Assembly: GCA_963969495.1 (NCBI GenBank)
Contig: OZ018329.1
Coordinates: 72,691,452-72,755,451 of the forward strand
Length of the DNA: 64,000 nucleotides
DNA from: Ceratothoa steindachneri
Taxonomy: Eukaryota > Arthropoda > Malacostraca > Isopoda > Cymothoidae
Direction of reading: 5' to 3'
The notes under the pieces are model-generated. The model saw only the letters and a program-made list of their open reading frames with translations. It was not told where the DNA came from and made no database searches. Shown in pieces: positions 1-11,203 of the stretch. Positions within the stretch are counted from its first letter, which is position 1; each line of letters begins with the position of its first letter. The translations under genes and the position numbers were made by a program.

Positions 1-600
1 GTGACCCTGTCTTACACAGACACCCTTCTGTTTCTCAATTCTAAGTTTTAGTTGGCACGTAGTCTTCCCAACATAATATGTCGTACACTAATCAATAAAG
101 TTAAACAATCGAAGAGAAGCACATGCGCGCGCAAAAAATAATAGATTTGAAATGTAGCGAGGTGCGTCCGCAGACCGCCTAAGCACTTAATATTCGTTAA
201 ACTCCGTTTGTAACTATAAAAGAGTATAGTTTAGTTCTGTATTAATGCCTGAGGACCAATTAAAACTTTTATTTGGCGTCTTGAAGTATAAAAATAACCG
301 TTATGGATTTGCCCACAAAATTCGAGGGCAAGCATTTTTCGAATTTTGACCTTATTTTCAATTGTTTCTAAGTTCAAGGTAACGGTTTTATATTTTGAGA
401 GTAACATTTATATTTGGCGTTTCGTTCGTGAACATGTAAACACTCGGAATTAAGGGATGACTAAAATAAAAAAAATCCAGGAATATGTTTATGCAAGGAA
501 TATCAAGATATAGATGTGGCGATGGTTTTGGAAGGGATTTAGGGCGAAATAAGAATTTGAAGTGTTTTTCCTTTACCCCAGCGCATTGCATCGCTCGTCG
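1..600. other. No recognisable feature
   Basis: AT-rich sequence with short open frames only. I see no domain, tandem repeat or terminal inverted repeat here. Confidence 0.5.
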
Positions 601-720
601 CTGTGTGAATATTTTCAATAAACGGGGAGAAGTTCGAGCTCATACGGTACGGGAAACGGGGAAGAACTTATACGCTCGACAAAGAACAACTGTGGCCAGC
701 AGAATATTGAGGCTAAGGAA

Positions 721-1430
721 GTGGTAAAAGATCTTGAGGTAAATATGAGCAAAGATGCCACTTTCTCACACATCACAAAAATACCGGGGAAAGCAAGGCA
801 GCTATCTGGCTTAATCCTAAGGACCTTCCGTACAAGAAGTGAGCAGTGCATGGTAACTTTATGGAAAGCCCTAGTGCTACCCCATCTGGAATACTGCTGC
901 CAATTATGGTCTCCTAACAAAAGTACAGAAATATATGAACTGAAAGGACACACAAACATTCACAATCTAGATTCAAGGGATAGAACAGCTTAGCTACTGA
1001 GGAAAACTTGAAAAGCTGCACTTGTACTCACTCCAGCGGCGCAGAGAGAGGTACATCATTAGCTATGGCTGGAATATTTTGGAAAACAGGGTCCCTAATG
1101 TCAACATCACTTCAAAGACCGACCCAAGAAGAGGAAGGCTATGTTATGTCAGACTACCCCATGAACATCTCAAAGAATTAAAACAATGACACACCATAGT
1201 TTCATCTACAGTGGAACACGACTATTCAATTGCATCCCAGGAAATCTCAGGAACCTGAGCGGTAATCACCTGACTCCTTCAAGCACCACCTGGATGCATA
1301 GTTGGCCAAGATCCCACACCGATCTCCCACGCCAGGGTACCCAAGCTCTAACTCCAACAGCCTACTACACTGGACCATGGGGGGAAGAGAGCTGGCTGGC
1401 CTCAGGGGAGATCCATCTCAGCTGCGTCAA
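721..1430 (+). mobile_element. CR1-like LINE, 3' end of ORF2 plus tail
   Basis: This is the C-terminal end of a non-LTR reverse transcriptase protein. A frame around 870-915 reads VLPHLEYCCQLWSP, the conserved block after the thumb of CR1/L2-type LINE proteins. It is followed, in a shifted frame, by LYSLQRRRERYII (about 1025-1065) and then RLFNCIPGNLRNLSG (about 1215-1260), in the order expected of the family C-terminus. A stop at 991-993 and at least two frame changes show it is dead. The 5' part (endonuclease and catalytic palm) is absent. The C-rich stretch to about 1430 is probably the 3' untranslated tail. The clade assignment is from motif memory; L2 or Jockey are alternatives. Confidence 0.7.
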
Positions 1431-2990
1431 TAACAGACATAATGCCACTTCAATTCGTTGTCCTTTTCATTCTCGGGCTTTTTGCCGCAGTCTTTGTTTT
1501 TACTCGATTTTGTATTCCTTCTTGTTCGCCATCCTCGCGCATCATTTATTTTGATTCCTCTCCTTCATTTTTCTTTATTTTCCCCATTTATCTTCACGCA
1601 AAATGCAACTTACGCGTCACTTACTTAGTTTATTTCATCTTATCCAAATTCTTAGATCTAAGATGCGACGTAGCCGAGAGGGAACGTCATTTACACCCAC
1701 TAACGTAGCTAAGCAAATGTGGTTGTGGTTATTTGTTGGATGGGAATAGCTTTAAATTGATTTTATAGCACATTCCTTATTATTAACCCATGGTTTGGAG
1801 GCTAAGTTAAACTGGGGTTTCCCACTGGGCTATCGGCCGGAAGGCGGGAATCACTTATAATAAACAGGCAAATAAAAAAGAGATCTCGTTTCGCGTTGAA
1901 TTTCACGTCAAAATTTGTAGCCCGGCCAGTGAAACTGTAGCCATAAAACCCACATTTCCTCCTGGATTTGCCCCTTCATTTGTATTCCGAGTAGTCGTCT
2001 GTGCTCCATGAGCTATCGTGCTTTCTTCATATTTTCTCCTAGAATGTGGGATGATCTACCTTCTCTTACACACTCTTGCCTCTTCTTCGGTGCCTTTAAA
2101 TGGGCCTTGAAGACCCCCTCCTCTCTCAAGGTTGCCCTTATTCGGTGGAAGAGCGCTCTGTAAAGACCCAAAGTATTGAAAGGGGCCATACAAAACCCCT
2201 ATCGGATTGCGTGCCCTCCATGTTCCAAGGTCTCCCCTCAGGTGCCTCCCCAGCTATACATCTTGCATACATTTTCACTTCCGATAACTTCACCATTTTA
2301 TATATCTCTCCTTGCAATCTCTCAAGCGCAGATTCCCTCGTTGATTTTCTCTTCTTAGTTTCATGTAACAACAAGCGCTTGCGGGAACACTGCAAATTAC
2401 TAGACCACGAAAACAAATGGCTCATTCCTATTGGCTTTTCTAATTCTTCAATTTAATTAAAACATTAAAGAAATAAATTCTATCCTCCGTAGTGACACTT
2501 GCGTTTCGCAAGAAATGAATCAGGAGAAAGGAGCCTTGACATTCACCTTTCCTTCATAGCCTGTGAGAGTAAGGGAATAAAGGGGCTAATTTCATCTGAA
2601 TTGCTTTATTGGTACTCATCCTTTCTTCCAAACTTATTAGTAATTGAAGCGATTTTTGATAATTGGAGGAATGAAATTTAAGTAGACCAACAAGGGTATG
2701 TTTCTCTATCTGAGAAGGATAGAGAACGAACTAAAGCTATAAATCATAGAAATAACACAGATGTTAAGAAGAGTGAACAGAAAAGGCAAGGGTTAAGGGA
2801 TGTAAGGCTTGCAAATCCTAAAGCTTGGATGACAGAGGAAAAATTTACAAGCCTCCAATGATCAAATATACCGAGCAAAGATCTCAAGAATTTAGGCGTT
2901 CCTCCTTCTTGCCGAGTTTTAGGGACTAATGTTGGGGAACCCATGGCCAGGAAGCCATGGGTCCCCCCACCTTATAGTAGTAGTTCTTGG
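1431..2990. other. Unassigned intergenic or decayed sequence
   Basis: Short open frames only. Around 1990-2160 a plus-strand frame resembles the last residues of a LINE ORF2 (MWDDLPS followed by an F/W-rich stretch), but it is too short to claim. Nothing else is recognised. Confidence 0.4.
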
Positions 2991-3430
2991 CATTCTCAAA
3001 TTTGTTTGGGTACTCATTGCCGCTCCTGCTTGCATGGTTATAATCCTTGTTACGATCGCTCCCTTTCAGTAGTGCTTGTCATCAATCCGACGCTATTAAT
3101 CTTTGTTATCCTAGACCTTGTTTCATTCATTGTGAATAACAAAATTGCAGTAGTCTACGCCGTTCCCATTCTTAAGGGGGTCGTAATTGTCATTCCAAAC
3201 TTATTGGCCTTGTCATCCTCCTTTCATGTTGGCCTTGTAATTTTCATCCATAATGGTGGTTGGCCTTGTTGTGGCATTCTTTGCCATCATTTGCTTTGTT
3301 TTGTAACCCATATCATTTTTGGTTTTGCTTGGCTAGTAATAGTCGTCATTCTCAATCCTTTTGGTAGTCTTTGTTATTACTTTCGTCTTGTTAGGGTATA
3401 TTTGTCATCTTTGATCTTGTAATTGCGCTT
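2990..3430 (-). repeat. Low-complexity, degenerate repeat rich in Asn/Lys/Tyr codons on the minus strand
   Basis: The plus strand repeats imperfect TTGGCCTTGT and TTGTTATN-type blocks. On the minus strand one or another frame is rich in Asn, Asp, Lys, Gly and Tyr, for example around 3150-3300, but stops interrupt every frame. The plus-strand 159-codon frame here (2943-3422) is a hydrophobic mirror of the repeat, not a convincing membrane protein. It lies directly downstream, on the same strand, of the decapeptide-repeat frame at 3506-4048 and may be the decayed continuation of the same protein. Confidence 0.4.
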
Positions 3431-3505
3431 GTTACGATTCGGTGGTGGTAGTCATTACATCTGATCAAGTCCTTAGGATTTAGCGCTCGTGAGAAAAGTT
3501 CCTTA

Positions 3506-4048
3506 TTATGGCAATTCCTCTCCCATATTCGTTTTACCCCTAATGTCTTCGACCGCTTCGAGAAGCTTTCCCATGTTGGAAACAATATCATCCATGGTGC
3601 TGCCCTTCGAACCCCCTTTTCCCTCGCTGATGTTAGGGCTTGAGTCCACCTTTTGAGTTGTGGCCGGACTGCGTCCTTCTAGTTTAGGCCAGGGTGTATT
3701 GGCTCGAGCCAGTTGATCCAAGGCAACATTGCGTCCTTCCAATCGAAGCCAGGCTACATTGGGCCCAGCCCGTTGATTCCAAGGGGCATTGCGTCTTTGC
3801 ACCTGAGGCCAGGCTGCATTGAGTCTTTGCATTTGAGCCAAGGTGGCATTATGTCCTTCCAATTGAGCCAATGCGGTATTGCCTCCTTCCAGCTGAACCC
3901 AATCTACGTTGCGTCCTTCCAGTTGAGGCAAGGCGGCACTGCGTCCTTCTGGTACATTGCTCATTTGATATCTTCCTAAAAGAATGTCATTCCGTGGGAC
4001 CCTGTAAAGTAGATTGATCTCGGTTGATATATTGTATTCCAAAGTCAT
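3506..4048 (-). CDS. Decapeptide-repeat protein frame, function unknown
   Basis: An uninterrupted 180-codon minus-strand frame starts at the Met at 4048. After about 42 unique residues (MTLEYNISTEINLLYR at the start) come about nine 10-residue units from roughly residue 35 to 125, with consensus A-x-L-x-Q-L-E-G-R-N; examples are TALAQLEGHN, VAWLRLEGRN and VALDQLARAN. The tail (about 130-180) is hydrophilic, with SPNISEGKGG and SNMGKLLEAVEDI. The unit is 30 bp, so the DNA is a minisatellite (3,667-3,950) and the opposite strand is also open with mirrored 10-residue repeats. I do not recognise the family. It could be a transposon gag-like segment, a repeat-containing host exon, or a chance frame over a multiple-of-three repeat. 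No splice sites or signal peptide are evident. Confidence 0.35.
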   Translation of the reverse strand: MTLEYNISTEINLLYRVPRNDILLGRYQMSNVPEGRSAALPQLEGRNVDWVQLEGGNTALAQLEGHNATLAQMQRLNAAWPQVQRRNAPWNQRAGPNVAWLRLEGRNVALDQLARANTPWPKLEGRSPATTQKVDSSPNISEGKGGSKGSTMDDIVSNMGKLLEAVEDIRGKTNMGEELP

Positions 4049-4049
4049 G

Positions 4050-5290
4050 GTTAAAGTGGAGGAAAAAGATGACCTGTGTTTCGAGGGTCACACCCTCATT
4101 CTGAGAGAACTATGGATGTTCGAATACGACAATAAAGAACCCTCTCGTTTAGTTATAAGTTAAGATAATTTTGGTACTCTCGATTCGTTATGCTCTTTCT
4201 AAAAACGATTTTTTATTCTTGATTTGTTATGCTCTTTTAAAAACGATTTGTTATATTTTCGTATGGCCCTTTTTTACTAGGATATTTTTGTTGCGTTTTT
4301 TTATTCTTATTCTTTCGTACATTTCATTGCGATCCTCCTTTCTATTTGCACATTCATCTATCAATCTCTTCACTACCTTCTTTTAATATGCCTCTTATAC
4401 GCAAACTTTTCCTGTGGAGGACAGGTGAGGAAAGCAACCAAATAAGAGCAATGTTGCATCTCTCCTTTCCCTACATTTCCTTTGACCATCCTTCGAATAA
4501 GAGTTACGTGTCCGTCAACAACCGACATCTTCCTACCTCTTCGTTGGGGCTCCGTCAGCCCCGCTTCCGCTTAGGGACTCCTGCGCCACCAGGAAGATCA
4601 GCGTCACTGCTACACACGAAGACCTCGAACAAAGAAAAGGATTGACGTCAGCGTCGTTGTTTCGGACCTTGGAAGGGCTCGCCTTAAGATACTGGTCCTC
4701 TCCCGTTTCCCGGGGAGGACCAGGTGATAAATCCGTTTTACTATATTCTTAGTGTTCTCATTTGTTTTACGAATCCATTATCATCATCACCACCACTTTT
4801 CCATTACATGTTTTGCTGGGTGCATCCACGCCCCAGAAAAAATCCTCCTACCACTTTACGCTCTACCAAGCATAGATTCACCCATCATGTTTTCCAAGCC
4901 AAATTGGTCATTCATAGCGATGAGGTGCTGTGGCTGTACATATCATCTCCTCCAGGCAGGGTTCATCCGCGACAGAATGCGCCAAACACGCCCCTTCAAA
5001 CACCCCCTTCAAACACCCCTTCCATGCAAACCTTTCAACCAGAATATCACTCATTTGTCTGTAAATCCTTTTTTACTTAAACTCTTACATAATGAACCCA
5101 AATTTTGTGTCGTCTTCCAACTCTTCACACATCAGCATATTTATTCTTAAATATTCCCTTTACAAGTCAATTCTCATCCATTCTTCTTAAATACCCATAA
5201 CCACATCAGAACATTCTCGATTACAGCCTTATTCACATCTTTATTCACGCCATTCTCCCCCCCCCCTCCCCTCTCTCTCTTTATTTTTCT

Positions 5291-5295
<5 letters not shown>
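4050..5295. other. No recognisable feature
   Basis: T- and C-rich sequence with several overlapping short frames. I see no domain or repeat structure that I can name. Confidence 0.4.
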
Positions 5296-5366
<71 letters not shown>

Positions 5367-5368
5367 AT
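5296..5368. repeat. (TA)n microsatellite followed by (GT)n
   Basis: About 28 TA units run into about 8 GT units. Confidence 0.95.
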
Positions 5369-5499
5369 TATTTATAACCATGTTATCGCAGTCAGCTTCT
5401 TATTTCTTGTTATCATATGAGACAAACCTTACATCCCCGAACTATTGCAGTTACTCCATACGCGTTCTACGAAATCGAACATCGACATGCTCATCAGCA

Positions 5500-7480
5500 T
5501 ATACTTTCAGTCTCTTGCTCCTACATACGCATTCGAACGTTTTAATTCAAATGTCCAAGTCACGTTCAATCTCAGTTGTTAACACCATATCATCAACATA
5601 GACAAACATAGGTACCACCCATATCTCACCATTAGCTTCATACCTCAGTTCTTCACCCCATTGCGTACTCCTCTTAACTTACCATACATAATTATATTAA
5701 ACAACCACAGTAGCATCAAACATCAATGCGTTCCACTTCAAGCTTCGGGCCATCTTTCACACTAATGCAGGTTTCGCTTCCAGCATTTGATACTAACAGT
5801 TAACCACTTACTCAATACATTTCTTGAAACAGTGCAGTTGGTACGCTTTCTCTAGATCCTACGACCAGTATATACTTCACACCATTTATCCTGTGCCCTT
5901 TAAGTTAGTTCTCTTAACGCAAACAATAAACACAACTCACCTTATACAGCCCCTTACATCTCTGTTTTCGCTCTTGCACAATCAGTCCCAAAATTTCCAT
6001 TCATTTTTATAAGTCGCCAAAGACATTTTCCCCTATAAATCTTGCATTCCGTTTTCACTATTTAGACATCCGTACATTACAGCACTCTTCCATTCCTCTG
6101 CACTGTTCCACATTCAAAGGCATTCAGTAAAACTACTACATGCAATTATTACACAATCACCCACATTATTAGCATCTCGGCTACTGTCATCAACTTCGGC
6201 TGACCTCCCATTTTTCAGACCACACAGCGCTAATGATCCCTTTCCCACTTAAATGATTCATCTCATGATATACCATAATATTTTAGCCATGTCAGACAAT
6301 TATATTCACATACGCGTTATCTCCCCTATCTCGCAATTTCCTATCACACTTACACAAAAGCTTTCCACTTCGGGAGAAGTTTTAATTGTGCTGGAAGAGC
6401 TCACACAGCACAATCGTGTAGTCAGATATTCCTCTACTCATAACTTCAGCTTCACATCAAACACATTCATGAACATATATTTTTCACTTAGAGTAGATAA
6501 ACTTACTCTTACAGAGGCGGATCTAGATAGGGCTGAGGGGGTTGAAGTCCCCCCCCCCCTCCATTTCAGACCCGTTTATGTTCACATTTCTCTTTTAAGG
6601 CTTACTTGTATTCTGCTCTTCAGAAAGAGTTATGTAATAATATAGAATACATCTAAAAACGTTTTTTTTAAACCGTTGCGATCGAATGTATCATATATGA
6701 TACATGTCTAAAATAGAGGTGAATCTCAAAAATAATCATTAAATTCATTAATATACTTTAGCTGACGTCCCAAAACTACAATTCCTAACTTTTTAATGTG
6801 TGAAAAAAAAAGGATTTGAGAGAGTAGTTCTCCCTCACTTGTGTTATGCTGTTATTTATTATGAATGTTGTGGAAGATAACCATTATTAATCATCAATGC
6901 TCTTTGCTCAGACTCCCCAGAAAGAGGAAGTCAGGTTAATCCGCCACTGTACTCTTACATTTCCGCTCTCTTACATATTTAACCACACAAAATGCATTTA
7001 TGCACATGTGTAGTGAAAAAAAAGACGTGTTTAGCATCACAACCTTATTTCATCACAGAAACCCACCATACATTCTCCATTTTCATTCTCGATAGGTGTA
7101 ACTCAAACTCCCGTCATTTTATATCTCATCCTCACACCCCTTCGACCTTTCATATCACCTATAAACATCAACTAATAATCTTTCTCACCTCCATCCACCA
7201 CTCGTTTCAACTCTTTCCAGATTCTATCAGCATCAGCCTCGCTTCTCTTACTGTGGTGTCGAGACATTACAACCACGCAATATTTTTGCCTCATGCCAGT
7301 CCTCGCTCAACAGCACCCTGTTTTCCCGTGCCACTACAAAGTTGCTCCTCATTCCACTCCTTTCCCAAATTCATTCCTCCTCTTGTTCGTCTCACATATC
7401 TCAAGCATCTCCAATATCTATCTTTTAAACACATTGACTAAATCTCCCCTCTTTCCAACATCACATTTGCCCCTCACACT
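5500..7480 (-). mobile_element. Decayed RTE-like LINE (endonuclease and reverse transcriptase)
   Basis: Read on the minus strand, the region carries two diagnostic LINE pieces in the right order. Around 7270-7000 is an endonuclease relic: RIWKELKRVVD followed by IGDMKGRRGVR, the GDMNG-type block of APE endonucleases. Around 5615-5470 is the reverse-transcriptase catalytic block, YVDDMVLTTEIERDLDI, followed in a shifted frame by CRSKRLKVYADEH, the region after motif C. Many stops and frameshifts lie between. The plus strand is strikingly poor in G here, as expected for an old coding minus strand. RTE assignment is by motif flavour. A hAT-type MITE (6512-6949) is inserted in it. Confidence 0.6.
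6512..6949. mobile_element. hAT-type MITE with 8-bp target-site duplication
   Basis: The 438-bp element starts CAGAGGCGGAT and ends ATCCGCCACTG less exactly (AATCCGCCACTG), so the ends are short terminal inverted repeats of the CAGTGGCGGAT type. It is flanked by a perfect 8-bp direct repeat, TACTCTTA, at 6504-6511 and 6950-6957. Eight-bp duplications and CAG-N ends are hallmarks of hAT elements. It has no coding capacity. A run of 12 C lies near the left end. The 3' half is homologous to 58,906-59,176 (shared blocks such as TTTAGCTGACGTCC and AACCATTATTAATCATCAAT). It sits inside the RTE-like LINE. Confidence 0.88.
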
Positions 7481-7499
7481 CCATGCACCCTACACAAGG

Positions 7500-7671
7500 A
7501 TGCGGATCAACTCGATTAACTGGACGTTGTTGTCCGCCACACTGCTGGCCGTTCCAGACCAGGATCCCTTATTCGGGTTTAGCCGTCTTTTACGACACAC
7601 TTAACCCAATACATTAGGGGCAACCTTAAGCCACGCCTGCATGCCCATGACCAGTTATTATTATTATTATT
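7500..7671 (+). mobile_element. 3' tail of a SINE or RTE-like LINE
   Basis: The block TCTTTTACGACA followed about 70 bp later by (TTA)n at 7655-7671 looks like the 3' end of a non-LTR element with a TAA-type tail. A related end, on the opposite strand, is at 9130-9230. The head is not identified. Confidence 0.4.
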
Positions 7672-8690
7672 GGATCACTCATTGGTTTAAAATTAAATTG
7701 AAAGGAGGTGCACATGTGGTTTCGTTCGCTTACAAATTCGTACATTGAACGCGTCGAATTGCACGCACTCGAGTCCATAGACGCGAGTTGTTCATGTCTG
7801 ACTAGTCTCCAGAATGAGTCGAGTGGCCTTCAGAATTCAGACATGAGGGGAGTAAAACGGTACCCTTGAACCTACCTCATAATTCAGCTAATCTCTCTTA
7901 TTAATTCTCTGTAATCTTCTTGATTCCGTTGATCCGCGACTCTTTTTTTTCGCCTCGGTAATCAGGGCGTCAGCTGCAATCTAGATTTAAGCTCACTCTC
8001 TTCCGCATATATATACAACAAAATAGTTAGTGTATGTTTTTTGTTTGTGCGTTGGTTTTTAAACTTTAACAGTAAATTCAGGTTTGTTTTTGTAAGGAAG
8101 AAAAATGTTATGAATTTACCGAAATTCAACAATGATGTAAGCCTGGGTCCGATTAAACGAAAACCTAAGACTAAGGAACCTTATACGCCTAGTGACACCT
8201 GAAAATTGCCCTTTGCAGTCGTGTAGACGCGAATGTGCGTCACCTACGGCGTTGGTTGCACTCGACCTATATGAGGAGAGATGAGAATACACTTGAGGGT
8301 GTTTCTACCCTCGGTATTAGTAGACATGCGACCAAAGACATGAGGCTTGATGATATTTTATCTTGATTAAAGATATATAAAGAGGAGAGTGACAAGCGGG
8401 TGCAGAAATGAAGTAGATATAAATGGCAGGAGAGAATTAATGGAAAAGAGGAAGAAAGGCCGTGAGTCACGCTAGTAGGAAAAATCCCGGGGGAGGGGGG
8501 CTTACATTCCCCTTAGAAGAATGACGTCAGATAAGAGATGCGGTCTTTAATTTCTCGTAGAGATGGTGGAGGCTAACCTCATTACCCTGTACTTAGGAGG
8601 TCAGCCCCGTCGAGGGTACGAACTTATTATGGTCTCTGAAATGGACCCACTTTCCTAATTCGACCGGGGTCCTTCGTCAACAGTCAATCC
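7672..8690. other. No recognisable feature
   Basis: Only short frames and no repeat structure that I can define. Confidence 0.4.
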
Positions 8691-8699
8691 ACTCATCCA

Positions 8700-9015
8700 C
8701 CCGTCTTGCGATCATCTGATTCTCCGTGGGTCCACCAAGATTCCCCCTGGGTCCACCAATATTCCGTGTAGGGCCGCCAAAATTTCCCGTAGGCCCACCT
8801 AATTCAACCTTGGCCAGCCACGATTTCCTGTAGGCCCGCCAAGATTCCCTGTATGCCCCCTAAGATTACCTGTGGGTCCACCAAAATTCCCTCTAGCCCC
8901 ACCAAGATGACCCATGTACCCAACAGGATTCCCTCTAGGAAACCAAAACTTCACGTAGGCCCACCACGATTCCCCGTAGGCCCAACAAGATTCCATCTGC
9001 GCCCACCAAGATTCT
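8700..9015 (+). repeat. Degenerate 24-bp minisatellite
   Basis: About 12 imperfect units of roughly 24 bp, with a core like CCACCAAGATTCCC-GTAGGC. The unit length is a multiple of three, which explains the short Gly/Pro/Asn-rich frames on both strands. A 78-bp piece (about 8889-8966) recurs at 12,786-12,864 inside a transposase gene with very few differences. Confidence 0.85.
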
Positions 9016-9128
9016 TCGAGGGCTTACCGATAAACTCAACAGAATACCCGGGTTTTTTGTGGGCAAGAAATAAAGTTATATATTTCCAGGTCCAAGAATT
9101 TCGGGCTCTAAAGAGCGACATTTAAAGG

Positions 9129-9129
<1 letters not shown>

Positions 9130-9164
<35 letters not shown>

Positions 9165-9320
9165 TAGGCGAGGAGGCCGTAATAATACTCATATCGTAGT
9201 TTGGCACCTGTCGTAAAAGGCGATAAACCTTGATATGGGACCGCTAGATAAGGCTTTATCCTACAAGCGCAATGCACAATGAGGGTAATGGGTGGGGTTG
9301 TTTTGAAACTCGTCCTGCCA
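9130..9320 (-). mobile_element. 3' tail of a SINE or RTE-like LINE, with (ATT)n
   Basis: An (ATT)n tract at 9130-9160 adjoins sequence that on the minus strand contains CGCCTTTTACGACAGG, resembling the tail at 7500-7671. On the minus strand the order is body, TTTTACGACA block, then TAA repeats, as for an RTE-type 3' end. The upstream extent is uncertain. Confidence 0.35.
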
Positions 9321-9589
9321 GGCCAGATAATCCACCTCAATATGTGAATTAAGTGGATGTATGAAATGTGATGGGTAGATGTGATGTTTGAAAGAGGAGA
9401 ATTAAAGCCAATGTCTTTAAAACGGGGAGATTTCAGATGCTTGTTTATGTGAGACAAACAAGAAGGAGAATGAACGGTTTGTGTGGGTTAGAGTCCGGTG
9501 AGAATGATAGGAGCAAAGAGGGTGTGGCAATGCTTTTGATGCAGGGGATGGATATGAATGTGTGAACCTGAGAATTATATGGGTGAAGT

Positions 9590-9785
9590 TGAGATTTGCC
9601 TGTTTATTCGGAAGATTTTTTTGGTCTTCCGCGTAGCCAAGTGACCTAAGAGATGATTTAATTGAGATCAAAGCAGATGCTCGCTGCCTCAGTATGCACG
9701 GTTCGCCCCTCCCCCCCTTCCTGTACGGAATTTTTGCGAATTAGGAAATAATATTTCCGAAGAAAATTTTCCCGTTTTCTGTTTG
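9590..9785 (+). mobile_element. tRNA-related SINE-like repeat, cut by mariner
   Basis: Positions 9624-9710 resemble a class II tRNA: TAGCCAAGTGACCTAAG matches the A-box region of Leu/Ser tRNAs, and ACGGTTCGCCCC resembles a B box. The body continues with GCGAATTAGGAAATA and CCCGTTTTCTGTTT, shared with 22,211-22,374 and, on the minus strand, with 25,650-25,990. The copy stops at the TA that begins the mariner at 9786. The homology to the 25.7-kb copy extends upstream of the tRNA-like part, so the head may be internal to a larger unit. It is not a functional tRNA gene as far as I can fold it. Confidence 0.5.
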
Positions 9786-10440
9786 TACATACGAGGGGCG
9801 GTCAATAAGTTTTGCAATTCGGATATAAGGAAACGAGATATGAGGAAAAGTGTTTTATTATTTTTCAATATAACTACCCTCGACTTCAATTCACTTGCGC
9901 CACTTGTCCCTGAGGCTTCGAATTCCCGACAACCAGAAATCTGCCGACTGCTGTTCAATCCACTCCTGGGCAGCGAGATGGACATCTTCATCGTCCCCAA
10001 ACCGGCGTCCATGCAGTGCAGCCTTGAGCTGGCGGAATAAAACGTAGTCGCTAGGGGCCAGATCTGGACTGTAGGGGGAGATGGTTGAGCTCCTCGAATC
10101 CGCACTCGCACAGGGCAACTTGTGCAACTCTGGCCTTGTGGACTTTGATGACGTTGAAATCAATCATGGGGCATGAGCTTTCTAGGGACCCAACAAGCAG
10201 AGACCTTGGTCATGGCTAAATTGTCTGGATGATGTTGATAACACTTCCATAACACTCTGGCCTTGTGGACAGGGGCATTGTCGTGGAGGAGCAGGACACC
10301 GCGTGTCAACTTGCCGCGCCGCTTCTGACGGATGCATCCCCAATTCGATACCATCTGTCACAATGTGGCTCTAGGGCTACACTCGAGAACTTCACGAACT
10401 TAATGCGGTAAGAAACATCTCGGACCTTTACCTGCTAGAG
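9786..10440 (-). mobile_element. DD34D mariner element, truncated and rearranged
   Basis: The terminal repeat CATACGAGGGGCGGTCAATA begins after a TA at 9786-9787. The minus-strand transposase is a pseudogene: GVLLLHDNAPVHKARV (second catalytic Asp, about 10,280), a second VHKARV (about 10,135), and PYSPDLAPSDYVLF (third Asp, about 10,050). Counting from HDN through the second VHKARV to LAPSD, the two Asp are separated by 34 residues, the mariner signature. Between the two VHKARV copies lies KVSACWVPRKL, a motif that belongs upstream of the first Asp, so part of the gene has been displaced or duplicated; a 17-bp direct repeat (ACTCTGGCCTTGTGGAC) marks the event. The 5' half of the gene and the other end are missing. 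A second copy starts at 63,903. Confidence 0.85.
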
Positions 10441-10547
10441 TCAATTTATATTACAAAACTTCAACCCAGTCTAAATAATAACTCATTATCTGTCCCATTA
10501 AATATAGTGACTCATTAAAAAACATGCTAATTTGTTAAATTTCACAG

Positions 10548-10590
10548 GTTTTGGGGGGGTTAGGGGTGGGAGGGCAGGGGGGGGAGGGCA
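10548..10590 (+). other. G-rich tract, candidate G-quadruplex
   Basis: Six runs of three or more G (including G7 and G8) within about 40 bp, with loops of 1-3 bases. Confidence 0.6.
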
Positions 10591-11203
10591 AGCATGTAAT
10601 CCACTGTCAATTATTTTCCTTCCTATTTTATAGAAATTCTCTCCTTGTTGTTTTTTTCTCTGTAATTGTAATGTAATCAATTCGCCTCAAATTTAATATT
10701 CATGTTTCACAATTTTATTGTATGTTAACTTTTTATGTATATACCGGGTGTCCCCCCAAAATGTATACACAATTTAAATAATTGTAAATTAGGTGTTTAT
10801 TAAAATACATTTTATTTTTAAAATTTAATAGTATCTACAAAAATTATTTTATTGTTTATCAATAAAATAAAAATATATACACAGTTTAAATAATTGTAAA
10901 GTAGGTGTTTATTTAAATGATTTTTTTCTTTGCAGAATTAATGATGGCAGTCAAAGTAAACTTTGAAGAAAGGAAGTTCATTTTAAAATGCTACTGGAAG
11001 TGTCAAAACGCAGTTGAAGTACAAAGGCAATTTAGAGGGGAGTTTCAAAAAGAACCACCAACGCGCCTTATCATCAGTCTAATTAGAGATAAGTTTGAAG
11101 CCGATGGAACGGTTCAGAACGTCAAAGAGAAGCGTTCCGGAAGACCACGAACATTGTCATCCGCTACAAAGTAAGAAAGAGTGTTGTGAACTGTAGAATT
11201 CTA

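Noticed and set aside
2943..3422. 159-codon plus-strand frame with hydrophobic stretches
   Set aside because: It mirrors a degenerate repeat whose minus strand is Asn/Lys/Tyr-rich; the hydrophobicity is spread evenly, without charged loops or a defined topology.
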